A stretch of DNA of 23,357 bases from an uncultured Nitrososphaera sp. (GTDB lineage: Archaea; Thermoproteota; Nitrososphaeria; Nitrososphaerales; Nitrososphaeraceae), in contig NZ_CAMLDP010000023.1 of assembly GCF_946478925.1 (NCBI RefSeq), forward strand, positions 1 to 23,357. The letters are read 5' to 3'. This document shows, piece by piece, positions 1 to 6,789 of the stretch. The notes under the pieces were generated by a model, which did not search any database, was not told the DNA's origin, and saw only the letters and a list, made by a program, of their open reading frames with translations. A program made the translations under genes and the position numbers. Every line of letters starts with the position of its first letter. Position 1 is the stretch's first letter.

Positions 1-209
1 GCACGGAAAACCGCATAGCAGTCGCGCGCACCTACTACAACGACGGCGTGCGGGACTTTAACGTCAACCTGCGCACGTTCCCGAACAACGTGTTCAATGA
101 AAGCGGCTTTTTAGGGTTAAAGCCGTGGGGACTCCAGCAGTACGTGTCCTACCAGGCGACGACAGCAGCGCAGACGACCGTCCCGCAGGTAAACATACAG
201 GTGCCCTAG
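1..209 (+). CDS. lemA: LemA family protein, 3' part only
   Basis: The window opens inside this gene. Reading from base 3 gives 68 residues up to a TAG at 207-209. They include TENRIAVART, YYNDGVRDFN, LRTFPNN and a GLKPW tail. This matches the end of LemA proteins, where the last helix (ENRIAxARxxYNDxVxxYN) is followed by a short FPxN segment and a phenylalanine- or tryptophan-containing tail. LemA proteins are small, membrane-anchored, coiled-coil proteins of unclear function that face the outside of the cell. The N-terminal anchor lies outside the window. The stop codon is directly followed by the stop codon of the convergent pyrE, with no base between. The family call rests only on this C-terminal signature. 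Confidence 0.85.
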   Translation, partial: TENRIAVARTYYNDGVRDFNVNLRTFPNNVFNESGFLGLKPWGLQQYVSYQATTAAQTTVPQVNIQVP

Positions 210-839
210 CTAGTCCGTCTCTAGGCCGCCGCTTGCGGCCACCTGCTTGACCACGGCGCCCATCGTGCTATCGTCCACGAGCCCGGCCTTGTGGAGCGCG
301 CCGGCGATGTCCTGTATGGTGGCGACAGAGGTGAGCCGGACGCCCATCTGCTTTAGCTTTTCCGTTGCGCCTTCCATCCTGTTAACCACTGCGACTACGT
401 CCTCCACCACGCCGCCGTTCGCCCTCAACGCGTCTATCGCCTTGCTAACTGAAAGGCCAGTGGTCGCCACGTCGTCAATTATCACCACCTTGGCACCTGA
501 GGCAAGGTGTCCCTCCACCAGCTTGCTCATGCCATAGCCCTTGGACTCTTTTCTCACGTAGACAAAGGGCTTTTCCATCTCGTAGGCGAGAGCGGAGCCA
601 AAGACAAGTCCGGAGGTCGGGACCGAGGCAAAGGTGTCAAAGCTTCCCACATTTTTTGCCACAGCGTCTTTGAGGGCGCCTATTGTCAGGCGAAAGTGCG
701 CCGGAAAGCTCGGCAGCATGCGCAGATCGATGTAGTAGGGGCTTGGCTTGCCGCTTGCAAGCGTGAACGCGCCGAACTTTAGCGCGTTGCTCTTTAGCAG
801 GAACGATGCAAATTCCAGCGTGAAATCAGAAGAGGACAC
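210..839 (-). CDS. pyrE: Orotate phosphoribosyltransferase
   Basis: Transfers the phosphoribosyl group of PRPP to orotate to make OMP, step five of pyrimidine synthesis, in the cytosol. The 209 residues match the family length. The PRPP-binding loop VVIIDDVATTGLS lies at about residues 118-130. FTLASGKPSPYYIDLR (about 25-40) is the usual N-terminal orotate/PRPP region, and VRKESKGYGMSKLVEG (about 95-110) is the flexible catalytic loop with its conserved lysines. The start is GTG at 837-839. A TATA-like block at 861-870 lies about 25 nt upstream, so the mRNA is probably leaderless. The decarboxylase pyrF is not in the window. Nothing is broken or missing. Confidence 0.95.
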   Translation of the reverse strand: MSSSDFTLEFASFLLKSNALKFGAFTLASGKPSPYYIDLRMLPSFPAHFRLTIGALKDAVAKNVGSFDTFASVPTSGLVFGSALAYEMEKPFVYVRKESKGYGMSKLVEGHLASGAKVVIIDDVATTGLSVSKAIDALRANGGVVEDVVAVVNRMEGATEKLKQMGVRLTSVATIQDIAGALHKAGLVDDSTMGAVVKQVAASGGLETD

Positions 840-860
840 GCCTGATCTGCAAGGGATTCG

Positions 861-870
861 TTTTTATCTT
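861..870 (-). promoter_or_regulatory. TATA-like promoter element of pyrE
   Basis: On the minus strand this reads AAGATAAAAA, centred about 26 nt upstream of the pyrE GTG. That is the spacing expected if transcription starts at or next to the start codon. The same A/T block lies about 35 nt upstream of the divergent gene at 902. Confidence 0.5.
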
Positions 871-901
871 TTGTTATCGTGCCCTGCATGGGGGATAATA
901 T

Positions 902-2044
902 ATGCCGGAGATATGGCTCAGGTATGGCGGCACCGACGTGGTGCTCGACATAAAGTTTGAAAACCTGTCAAGCCATGTGTCATCCGCGTTTTCAGCCATG
1001 CCCGACGAGCAGTACGGAGCTGCGCTTGACTCTGTCCCGGTAACTGACAACATGCTTGTGCTGGCGCTTGCCCCGTCAAGGGCGGCTGCAAGGGCTGTTT
1101 CTTTTATTTCAGAAGCTGCAAAGACAAAGGGCTTTTCTGCCATCACAGTCGATGTGCCTGCAAAGGCCGCCGGTGCGCTGCGGGCAAACCTTGCGTCCGT
1201 TGCGCCTGCTGACCCGCAAGCATCCGTTTCGATAAACCGCATCGACTACCAACAATCATTTGAAGAGCGCGCCAAGAAATTCCAGAGCACCGTCATCGTG
1301 TCCCAGGCCGGCCTTGACCCGCTCTTTGGGTTTTCCGGGGCGCCCACCGCGCTGGTCCGCGCCCTGTATCCAGAAAAGATGTCAGAGGCGTTTTCGGCTC
1401 GAAAGGAAGGCAATGTGCCGGCGCCCGGCGAGCAGGGCGAGCCACTGAAAATAGCAACGGCGGCCGTGCAGGGTGTGTCTGCGACGGCAGTGGAGCTCGT
1501 GGCAAACGGCACAGGCATTGCCGGCGTGCACACCGGCACCGTGCAGGAAGCGTTTTCAAAAGCAGTCGAGCAATTAAAGGCGGTCGCGACCGTCGAAGCC
1601 GATCCCGTCAGGTCCGCGATAATCAGCGCGGGGAGCGAGGCCGGCACGCACGCGACGCTTGCTGGCGCGCTCTACTCCCTGTGGAACGCAACCTACATCG
1701 TGAGAGATGGCGGGTCAGCAGTGCTCCTTGCAGAGTGCCGCGAGGGCGTCGGGGGCGGCGCGCTGCAGGCGTTCGTAGAAGGCAGGCTAAAGCCGGAGCA
1801 GATTGCGACGGCGCCGTACGTTGACGGCCTTGAGCATCTGCTGTACATGCAGGAGCTGAGGCAGAGATGCGAGCTTGGGCTGGTGTCGAGCCTGCCCCAT
1901 TATTACGCAGGAGCCAAGCTTGGCTTTGTCACGTACGCGGGCGCAAGGGATGCTCTTGAAAAGCTGCTGGCTCGGAACGGCAAGGGCCACAAGGCGCTCG
2001 TGGTGTCTGACGCCGATATCACTTTGCTCAGGCCAAGGGCCTGA
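902..2044 (+). CDS. LarA-like (DUF2088-like) protein, probably degenerate
   Basis: 380 residues, ATG start. The C-terminal half carries blocks that I align by eye with the nickel-pincer lactate racemase LarA: DGGSAVLLAECREGVGGGAL (LarA proteins have a similar AECxEGLG block), followed by a Rossmann-like end. The middle segment GLDPLFGFSGAPTALV resembles the LarA block H-FAG-SGG-K, but Asp replaces the His and Thr/Ala replace the Lys that binds the pincer cofactor in active LarA. If the alignment is right, this is a LarA fold without racemase chemistry. No TM segments or signal peptide are visible. Its last 17 bases overlap the end of the convergent protease gene. The specific role is unknown. 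Confidence 0.5.
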   Translation: MPEIWLRYGGTDVVLDIKFENLSSHVSSAFSAMPDEQYGAALDSVPVTDNMLVLALAPSRAAARAVSFISEAAKTKGFSAITVDVPAKAAGALRANLASVAPADPQASVSINRIDYQQSFEERAKKFQSTVIVSQAGLDPLFGFSGAPTALVRALYPEKMSEAFSARKEGNVPAPGEQGEPLKIATAAVQGVSATAVELVANGTGIAGVHTGTVQEAFSKAVEQLKAVATVEADPVRSAIISAGSEAGTHATLAGALYSLWNATYIVRDGGSAVLLAECREGVGGGALQAFVEGRLKPEQIATAPYVDGLEHLLYMQELRQRCELGLVSSLPHYYAGAKLGFVTYAGARDALEKLLARNGKGHKALVVSDADITLLRPRA

Positions 2045-3209
2045 AAATCTCTGCCGGCAGCGGCGCGCACAGGACGGCAAGCGCTATTGCGACCCAGAAA
2101 AGCACCTTGCGCTTTTTCGACAGGGGCGACACGTCATCAAGAGGCGTGCTTTCCGGCGCGCGGGAGCTAAAGAGGAGCACGAACGCGGCCATGATAAAGT
2201 AGCCGAGGCCCGTCAGCACGCCGACGCTGGAATAGGTCAGGACGCGGTGCCACCGGACGCCAAGGGCAGACCTTGCGAGGTGCCCGCCGTCTAGCTGCCA
2301 TGCGGGAAGCAGGTTGAGAAACGTGATGAGAAAGCCTACCCACGCGGCAAAGAGCACGGGCGACATTATCAGGACCGCGTTGCCGGCAGCAGCGCCGTGA
2401 CCCGTCAGGTCCAAAGTAGCCTGCATCAGGATGCTGCTGTTTATGCGCATCAGGTCGAAATTGCCTATCAGGTCCTGCACTCTTTCGGCAGGCACGAGCA
2501 CCGATATGGACGAGCCGTATACTGACACCACCATAGTCACAAGCAGGCCGGCTATGGGCCCGGCTATGCCCACGTCGAACAGGACGTTTCGGTTGGTCAT
2601 GTTGCTGCGTATCTGGATCATCGCGCCAAAAGTAGGCACAAAGAGCCCGGGTATCCCTGGTATAAAGTACGGCCACGATGCCCTTATGCCGTGGTGTTTT
2701 GCCGCAATCATGTGGCCCATCTCGTGCACGCCCAGTATGCCCACGAGCGACATCGTGTAGACTGCCGCCAAGAGAAGGGGGTCGCGGATGAACGCGTTGG
2801 CAAAGCTGGACTGGGAGCGGTACAGGCCGTCAATAAAGACGACGGTAAGGGTCGCTATGAACAGAATCACCGGGAGCGAGAGCAGGTACTTGCTGCGCGG
2901 CTTTTTGCTCTGCTTTTGCATCTTGGACACGGTCACTACTATACCGTCATCGACCGTCAGGTTGGTAGACGAAAGCGATGGCATCAGCCTCGATGCGTAC
3001 TTGGTGCGCTTGGCGGTGGCTATCATGTCCACCTTGGCAAGCTCCCTTATGAGCCGCGGAAACGAGTCATAGATGTCCGACTCGGCTATCAGGAACCGGA
3101 CGGCGTCCTCGGTCTGGTGCTTTTGCATGTCCACTATGCGGTAGAACGAGGAGACGACCGGGACCGCCCGCGAGTAGTCGCCTCCGACAAAGCTTGCCAC
3201 TGCAACCAC
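2028..3209 (-). CDS. Site-2 protease, M50 family membrane zinc metalloprotease
   Basis: A 393-residue membrane protease that cleaves substrates within or near the bilayer. Zinc site: HEMGH at residues 162-166, with the third ligand Asp in LLPAWQLDGGH (Asp about 307). FDVGIAGPIAG (about 211-221) is the conserved motif between them. About the first 108 residues are soluble and precede the first TM segment (SLPVILFIATLTVVFI). Further TM segments surround the active site and there are two more at the C-terminus. The layout resembles the archaeal/plant EGY-like branch. The start is GTG at 3207-3209 with a TATA-like block about 22 nt upstream; GTG at 3198-3200 is an alternative. Its substrate is not evident from the neighbours. 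Confidence 0.9.
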   Translation of the reverse strand: MVAVASFVGGDYSRAVPVVSSFYRIVDMQKHQTEDAVRFLIAESDIYDSFPRLIRELAKVDMIATAKRTKYASRLMPSLSSTNLTVDDGIVVTVSKMQKQSKKPRSKYLLSLPVILFIATLTVVFIDGLYRSQSSFANAFIRDPLLLAAVYTMSLVGILGVHEMGHMIAAKHHGIRASWPYFIPGIPGLFVPTFGAMIQIRSNMTNRNVLFDVGIAGPIAGLLVTMVVSVYGSSISVLVPAERVQDLIGNFDLMRINSSILMQATLDLTGHGAAAGNAVLIMSPVLFAAWVGFLITFLNLLPAWQLDGGHLARSALGVRWHRVLTYSSVGVLTGLGYFIMAAFVLLFSSRAPESTPLDDVSPLSKKRKVLFWVAIALAVLCAPLPAEIFRPLA

Positions 3210-3225
3210 CTATTGGCAATTTTGG

Positions 3226-3236
3226 GATTAAAACAT
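3226..3236 (-). promoter_or_regulatory. TATA-like promoter element of the M50 protease gene
   Basis: Minus-strand A/T block around TGTTTTAATCC, centred about 22 nt upstream of the GTG at 3209. This supports a leaderless start there. Confidence 0.4.
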
Positions 3237-3289
3237 TGTTCCATGCGGCTCCATTAGACCCGGCCTCAATAAAAGGCAGAACTGTAGAC

Positions 3290-3303
3290 TTAAGGTTAAA
3301 TAG
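3290..3303 (+). promoter_or_regulatory. TATA-like promoter element of the GNAT gene
   Basis: TTAAGGTTAAATAG lies about 30 nt upstream of the in-frame TTG at 3329 and downstream of the open frame's first ATG at 3194. It argues that translation starts at 3329, not 3194. Confidence 0.5.
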
Positions 3304-3328
3304 TGTCGGTTCAGAGTCTAGTTCAGGT

Positions 3329-3829
3329 TTGCAGACTGCCCTGCGAAAAATAGGCGACGACTATGTGATACGCCGCTGCGAGGAAGGCGACCTACAGGCA
3401 GTCATAGACATCAACATGGCCGCACTGCCTGAACACTATTCGGACTATTTCTTCGAGTCGATATTAAGAGAGCTTCCCGAGGCGTTCATCGTGGCCGAGA
3501 CAGGAGGCAAGGTGATCGGCTACATTATGTGCAAGATAGAGTTTGGCTTTTCCAACTTTCGCAAGCTGGGCTTTGTGAAAAAAGGTCATGTGGTCTCTGT
3601 GGCCGTGCTTGAGGAGCACAGGGGCAGGGGAGTCGGCAAGGCGCTGATGCTAGAGGGCGTCAACGGCGTGCTCCAGAGAAAGGCGGACGAAATATACCTT
3701 GAAGTCAGGGTCAGCAACACCAGCGCAGTCAAGATGTACGAGAGGCTGCGCTTTGAGACGAAATCCAGGCTGCGCTCGTACTACCGCGACGGCGAGGACG
3801 CGTACCTCATGGCGCTGGAACTCACTTAA
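3329..3829 (+). CDS. GNAT family N-acetyltransferase, RimI-like
   Basis: Transfers an acetyl group from acetyl-CoA to an amine; the closest resemblance is to archaeal RimI/Ard1 N-terminal acetyltransferases. The acetyl-CoA motif is VAVLEEHRGRGVGKALM, with the pyrophosphate-binding RGRGVGK. It is followed by YLEVRVSNTSAVKMYERLRF, the typical RimI block containing the Asn and Tyr near the active site. I place the start at TTG 3329 (166 aa). The frame stays open to an ATG at 3194, but that ATG lies inside the divergent protease gene, the added residues are unlike GNAT sequence, and a TATA-like block sits at 3290-3303. The last 4 bases overlap the end of the convergent sensor-like gene. Confidence 0.88.
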   Translation: MQTALRKIGDDYVIRRCEEGDLQAVIDINMAALPEHYSDYFFESILRELPEAFIVAETGGKVIGYIMCKIEFGFSNFRKLGFVKKGHVVSVAVLEEHRGRGVGKALMLEGVNGVLQRKADEIYLEVRVSNTSAVKMYERLRFETKSRLRSYYRDGEDAYLMALELT

Positions 3830-5343
3830 TCGACATAGTCGTTTGCGATGTTGCCTATTGCTTCCATTATCCTCGGCTCGTGAGCCTTGGCGTTGACAAG
3901 CACTACCGCGCCGGCGCCCTCGTAGGACGAGACGGCTTCCGACACGCGGCGCAGGAGAGAGAACGCCTTCTCAAAGCCAAGCGTGTATATGAGCTCAGTC
4001 GCGCTGTCGATTAGGACGGTCGCGCCAGGGTTTTCCCGGATTATCGACTCTATTTTGCTGGCTATTCCGTCCTCGCTGTCCGACGGGATGACCCGCTCGG
4101 AGCCGTTTCTGCCCTCCTTTACGCCTCCGGCCGGCTGGAATATGTACAGCTTGCCCTTTGCTGCACGGTAGACGTTGCTCCCCTTTCTCGTGAGGACCAG
4201 AGTGTCCGGGCTTGCAAGCAGTTCTTCAAGCGCCTTTGCGGCGTGGCCGAACCTGCTTGCGTTGAGTATCACAAGCTTGCCCCTGTAGTCGATTTTCGGG
4301 GCCGGCGAATCCTCTCTGTTGGCGTCTGCAAACGCCTTTGTCTTTCTGCCGACAGCGGCGGCAGAAGAAGAAGGCTTGCTGTCGTCGTCTGCAAACGCCC
4401 ACGTCGGCTTGCCTGCAGCAGCCGACGGGTCATCGTCCTCGATGAAAGCCTTGGCCTTTTTCTTGCCGATGACGACATCGTCCTCGCTTGCGGACGGCAC
4501 CACGGCGAACGGCACATCTGCAACAACCCGTGGCGCCCCACCTTCTTCACTCTGCATCTGGCTCTTTACCATCTGCAAGAGCGCGTCAGAGCCTCCGCCG
4601 ATGAGGTCCCGGAGCGTGGTCTCGACAAGCTCTAGCTTTGTCATGCGCACCAGGTCGCCAAGCACCACCCTCTTTGAGATGAGAATGGCCGCCGCAGTCG
4701 CGCATGCGGCCGAAATGGCCGACGCAAGGCCGCCATACAGGAACCCCAGCTGCATCACCTGCTGCGACTGGGCGCGGGACGCATTGCCTATTTGCGCGTC
4801 GACTGCGAGGAGCGCGTCGTAAGACGAGACGAGCTTGTCAGTCTGCGTCACGAGCTGCAGCGCCTCCGCCTGTGCCTGGGCGGAAAATGACGGGTCCGTG
4901 GACAGGATTGCGAGGTCGTCCACCCGGGAGCCATAGTCTTTCCATTGCTGGCCCATTGTCTCCACAAGCACGGTCTCGTCGGCAGATATCTTGCTCAGGT
5001 CGACCCCTTCCACTGGCAAAAAGTCGCCCGGCAGGTTTTCGATGGTCTTGTAGCCTCCCGCGGTTGAGGCTATGCCGTTTTTGAGCGAGATCATGTGGGT
5101 TATGCCGGCCTTTTTCAGAGCAGAGTCTTGCGAGTTTGCGAACTGGATGAGGTCGGACCTGATGCCGAGCAGGTCGCCCTTGTTCTTTGAGAGCAGTTCC
5201 ACGTTTGTGACATAGCCAGAATAGATGTTGGCTATCTGGTCCTTGAACTTGATTATCGTGACTGTCGAGACGGCCGAAAGCGCGATGATTGGGATGATGG
5301 CTATCAGGATGAAAAACAGGATCAGCCTGTTCTTAAAATCCAA
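3826..5343 (-). CDS. Two-TM membrane protein with sensor-like ectodomain and DUF835-like cytoplasmic tail
   Basis: 505 residues from a TTG start at 5341-5343. TM1 is at about residues 7-29 and TM2 at about 197-222. Between them is a largely helical extracytoplasmic region of about 165 residues, as in four-helix-bundle ligand-binding domains of chemoreceptors and kinases. After TM2 comes a linker with three similar acidic copies: AFIEDDDP, AFADDDSKP and AFADANREDSP. The last 155 residues (from KLVILNASR, through ATVLIDSATELIYTLGFEKA, to AVVLVNAKAHEP) resemble the P-loop-less RecA-like DUF835 domain of archaeal signalling proteins. No kinase, HAMP or methyl-accepting module is visible, so its output is unknown. 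It probably acts as a membrane sensor or scaffold. Confidence 0.6.
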   Translation of the reverse strand: MDFKNRLILFFILIAIIPIIALSAVSTVTIIKFKDQIANIYSGYVTNVELLSKNKGDLLGIRSDLIQFANSQDSALKKAGITHMISLKNGIASTAGGYKTIENLPGDFLPVEGVDLSKISADETVLVETMGQQWKDYGSRVDDLAILSTDPSFSAQAQAEALQLVTQTDKLVSSYDALLAVDAQIGNASRAQSQQVMQLGFLYGGLASAISAACATAAAILISKRVVLGDLVRMTKLELVETTLRDLIGGGSDALLQMVKSQMQSEEGGAPRVVADVPFAVVPSASEDDVVIGKKKAKAFIEDDDPSAAAGKPTWAFADDDSKPSSSAAAVGRKTKAFADANREDSPAPKIDYRGKLVILNASRFGHAAKALEELLASPDTLVLTRKGSNVYRAAKGKLYIFQPAGGVKEGRNGSERVIPSDSEDGIASKIESIIRENPGATVLIDSATELIYTLGFEKAFSLLRRVSEAVSSYEGAGAVVLVNAKAHEPRIMEAIGNIANDYVD

Positions 5344-5443
5344 GTATGGATCGATAGAAATAGGTTCTATGTAAGTTTTGCCGGGGAACCGTTTTTGGGC
5401 AATTAAGAGGAGTTGTCGCCCTAATCGCGGCCAATGGCGGTGA

Positions 5444-5452
5444 GTTTAAAAG
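5444..5452 (+). promoter_or_regulatory. TATA-like promoter element of the dodecin-like gene
   Basis: GTTTAAAAG lies about 20-26 nt upstream of the two possible ATG codons (5468 and 5474), giving a leaderless or nearly leaderless mRNA. Confidence 0.5.
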
Positions 5453-5467
5453 CGCACACCATAAGAT

Positions 5468-5683
5468 ATGCGCATGGTTTTCAAGTACATCGACATCTTG
5501 GGTGAGTCGACAAAGAGCTTTGAGGACGCGGTGCAGAACGCCATCACAGAGACTGCGAGGACCGTCAAGGACATCCGCACGGCCGAGGTGATGAAGATGA
5601 ACGCCATCGTCAACAGCGACAAGATTGTAGAGTACCAGGCGGTGGTGCGCGTAGCCTTCAAGGTCCGCCGGAAGGAAGAATAG
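5468..5683 (+). CDS. Dodecin-like small protein
   Basis: 71 residues, the dodecin length. Dodecins form hollow dodecamers that store flavin or CoA. The beta-alpha-beta-beta pattern is clear: FKYIDILGESTKSFEDAVQ, then a helix, then IRTAEVMKMNAIV and YQAVVRVAFKV. In classical flavin-binding dodecins the residue before the xEV strand is a Trp that stacks on the isoalloxazine ring; here that position is Thr (about residue 38), so flavin binding is doubtful. ATG 5468 and ATG 5474 are both usable starts. It lies divergent to the membrane sensor gene and upstream of a small membrane protein. Confidence 0.85.
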   Translation: MRMVFKYIDILGESTKSFEDAVQNAITETARTVKDIRTAEVMKMNAIVNSDKIVEYQAVVRVAFKVRRKEE

Positions 5684-5731
5684 CTAACTGGCCCTAAAGA
5701 TTGATAAGATGCACAGCTTGCCATCAACGGC

Positions 5732-5950
5732 ATGGGCGCAGTGAAGGGCAACAAGGGCGCAGGTGCGGCCCTTTTAGCGGCTGCAATAATCGCATTTCTA
5801 GCCTACGCCTATGCCATGTTCGGGACGCAGTACAGCGAGATAATAATAAAGTTCACCATGGTAGGCGCAGTTGGCGTGCTCCTTGCGGTGCTAGGCTGGA
5901 TAGGCTACACGATGCTGACTGCGCCAAAGGAAGACAAGGCTATTTCGTGA
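5732..5950 (+). CDS. Small two-TM membrane protein, function unknown
   Basis: 72 residues: a short charged N-terminus (KGNKG), TM1 at about 9-30 (GAALLAAAIIAFLAYAYAMF), a short loop QYSEIIIK, TM2 at about 42-63 (MVGAVGVLLAVLGWIGYTML), and a charged tail KEDKAIS. I do not recognise a named family. It follows the dodecin-like gene by 48 nt on the same strand, with an A/T block near 5700-5708 that could be its own promoter. Its last 11 bases overlap the end of the convergent Trm5 gene. Coding is supported by the clean hydrophobic pattern and the tight fit between neighbours. Confidence 0.6.
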   Translation: MGAVKGNKGAGAALLAAAIIAFLAYAYAMFGTQYSEIIIKFTMVGAVGVLLAVLGWIGYTMLTAPKEDKAIS

Positions 5951-6788
5951 TTTGTACGTCGGCGACTATCTGGTAGATGCGGGGGCCGACTTCGCGCACT
6001 ATTGTCGTTTCCGTGATTTCATTTTTGTAGGGCGAAAACGCCTCTGCGGCGTCCTTGGTGCCTGCCTCTCTCGCCTTTTGCTTGCCGTCTGCCTTGACAT
6101 GGGCAAAATAGTGCACGATGCCATCGCGCCCTTCTTTCAGGGCAAGCACTGCCGGCCCGACAAACTCCCTTGCCCTTTCCGGAAGAGGCATTATCACCCT
6201 GTCTGCGACGCCGGCAAGCTGCGACTCTATCGCCTCGGTCGCGTCAGCGCACACCGGCATGACGCGGTCAGCCACCTTGTTCAGTTTTGCGTTTTGTATG
6301 CACAGGTCGTTTGCCACTGGGTTTGAATCGATGCTGTACACCTTGCACGTCTTGACCATCTTGGCGATTATTACAGAGTAGGTGCCGATGCCGGCAAACA
6401 TGTTGACCACTGTCTCGCCGTCCTGCACCAAGCTTGCTATGCGCTGGCGCTCTGTAGATAGGCGTGGAGAGAAATAGGCGCGCGCAACGTCAACTCTGAA
6501 CCTGCATCCATGCTCTTTATACTCTGTGACCGTGCGGTCCTCCCCTGCCATGAACTCTAATTCGCGGATGCGATAGTCTCCCTTTACCGCGGACGCTTGC
6601 GCAAACACTGCCTTTGCGGTCTTGACGTTTGCAAGTATCGCCTCCGCAATGACCTGCTTTTTTGAGGCAAGGCTGTCGGGGATTTTTATTATGACAATGT
6701 CGCCCACTTGGTCAAACGCGGAATAGACCTGCGACGCCTCCTCGGCAGGGAGCACGCCGGCTAGCACGTTTCTGAGCATGTGCGGCAT
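5940..6788 (-). CDS. trm5: Trm5-type class I SAM methyltransferase (tRNA G37)
   Basis: 282 residues. Archaeal Trm5 adds a methyl group from SAM to N1 of G37 in tRNA, which prevents frameshifting; relatives (Taw22, TYW2) act in wybutosine synthesis. YFSPRLSTERQRI (about 105-117) is the conserved Trm5 entry motif. NMFAGIGTYS (129-138) is SAM motif I, followed by SIDSNP and NAKLN. The C-terminal motif near residues 199-204 reads VIMPLPER, where bona fide Trm5 has NLP, so the exact reaction is uncertain. The N-terminal D1 domain is short or absent. The start is ATG at 6786-6788, 1 nt after the ABCE1 stop, so the two genes are almost certainly co-transcribed. Confidence 0.85.
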   Translation of the reverse strand: MPHMLRNVLAGVLPAEEASQVYSAFDQVGDIVIIKIPDSLASKKQVIAEAILANVKTAKAVFAQASAVKGDYRIRELEFMAGEDRTVTEYKEHGCRFRVDVARAYFSPRLSTERQRIASLVQDGETVVNMFAGIGTYSVIIAKMVKTCKVYSIDSNPVANDLCIQNAKLNKVADRVMPVCADATEAIESQLAGVADRVIMPLPERAREFVGPAVLALKEGRDGIVHYFAHVKADGKQKAREAGTKDAAEAFSPYKNEITETTIVREVGPRIYQIVADVQITK

Positions 6789-6789
6789 T

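Noticed and set aside
3194..3328. N-terminal extension of the GNAT protein from ATG 3194
   Set aside because: It overlaps the divergent protease gene and its promoter, and a TATA-like block lies at 3290-3303, downstream of that ATG.
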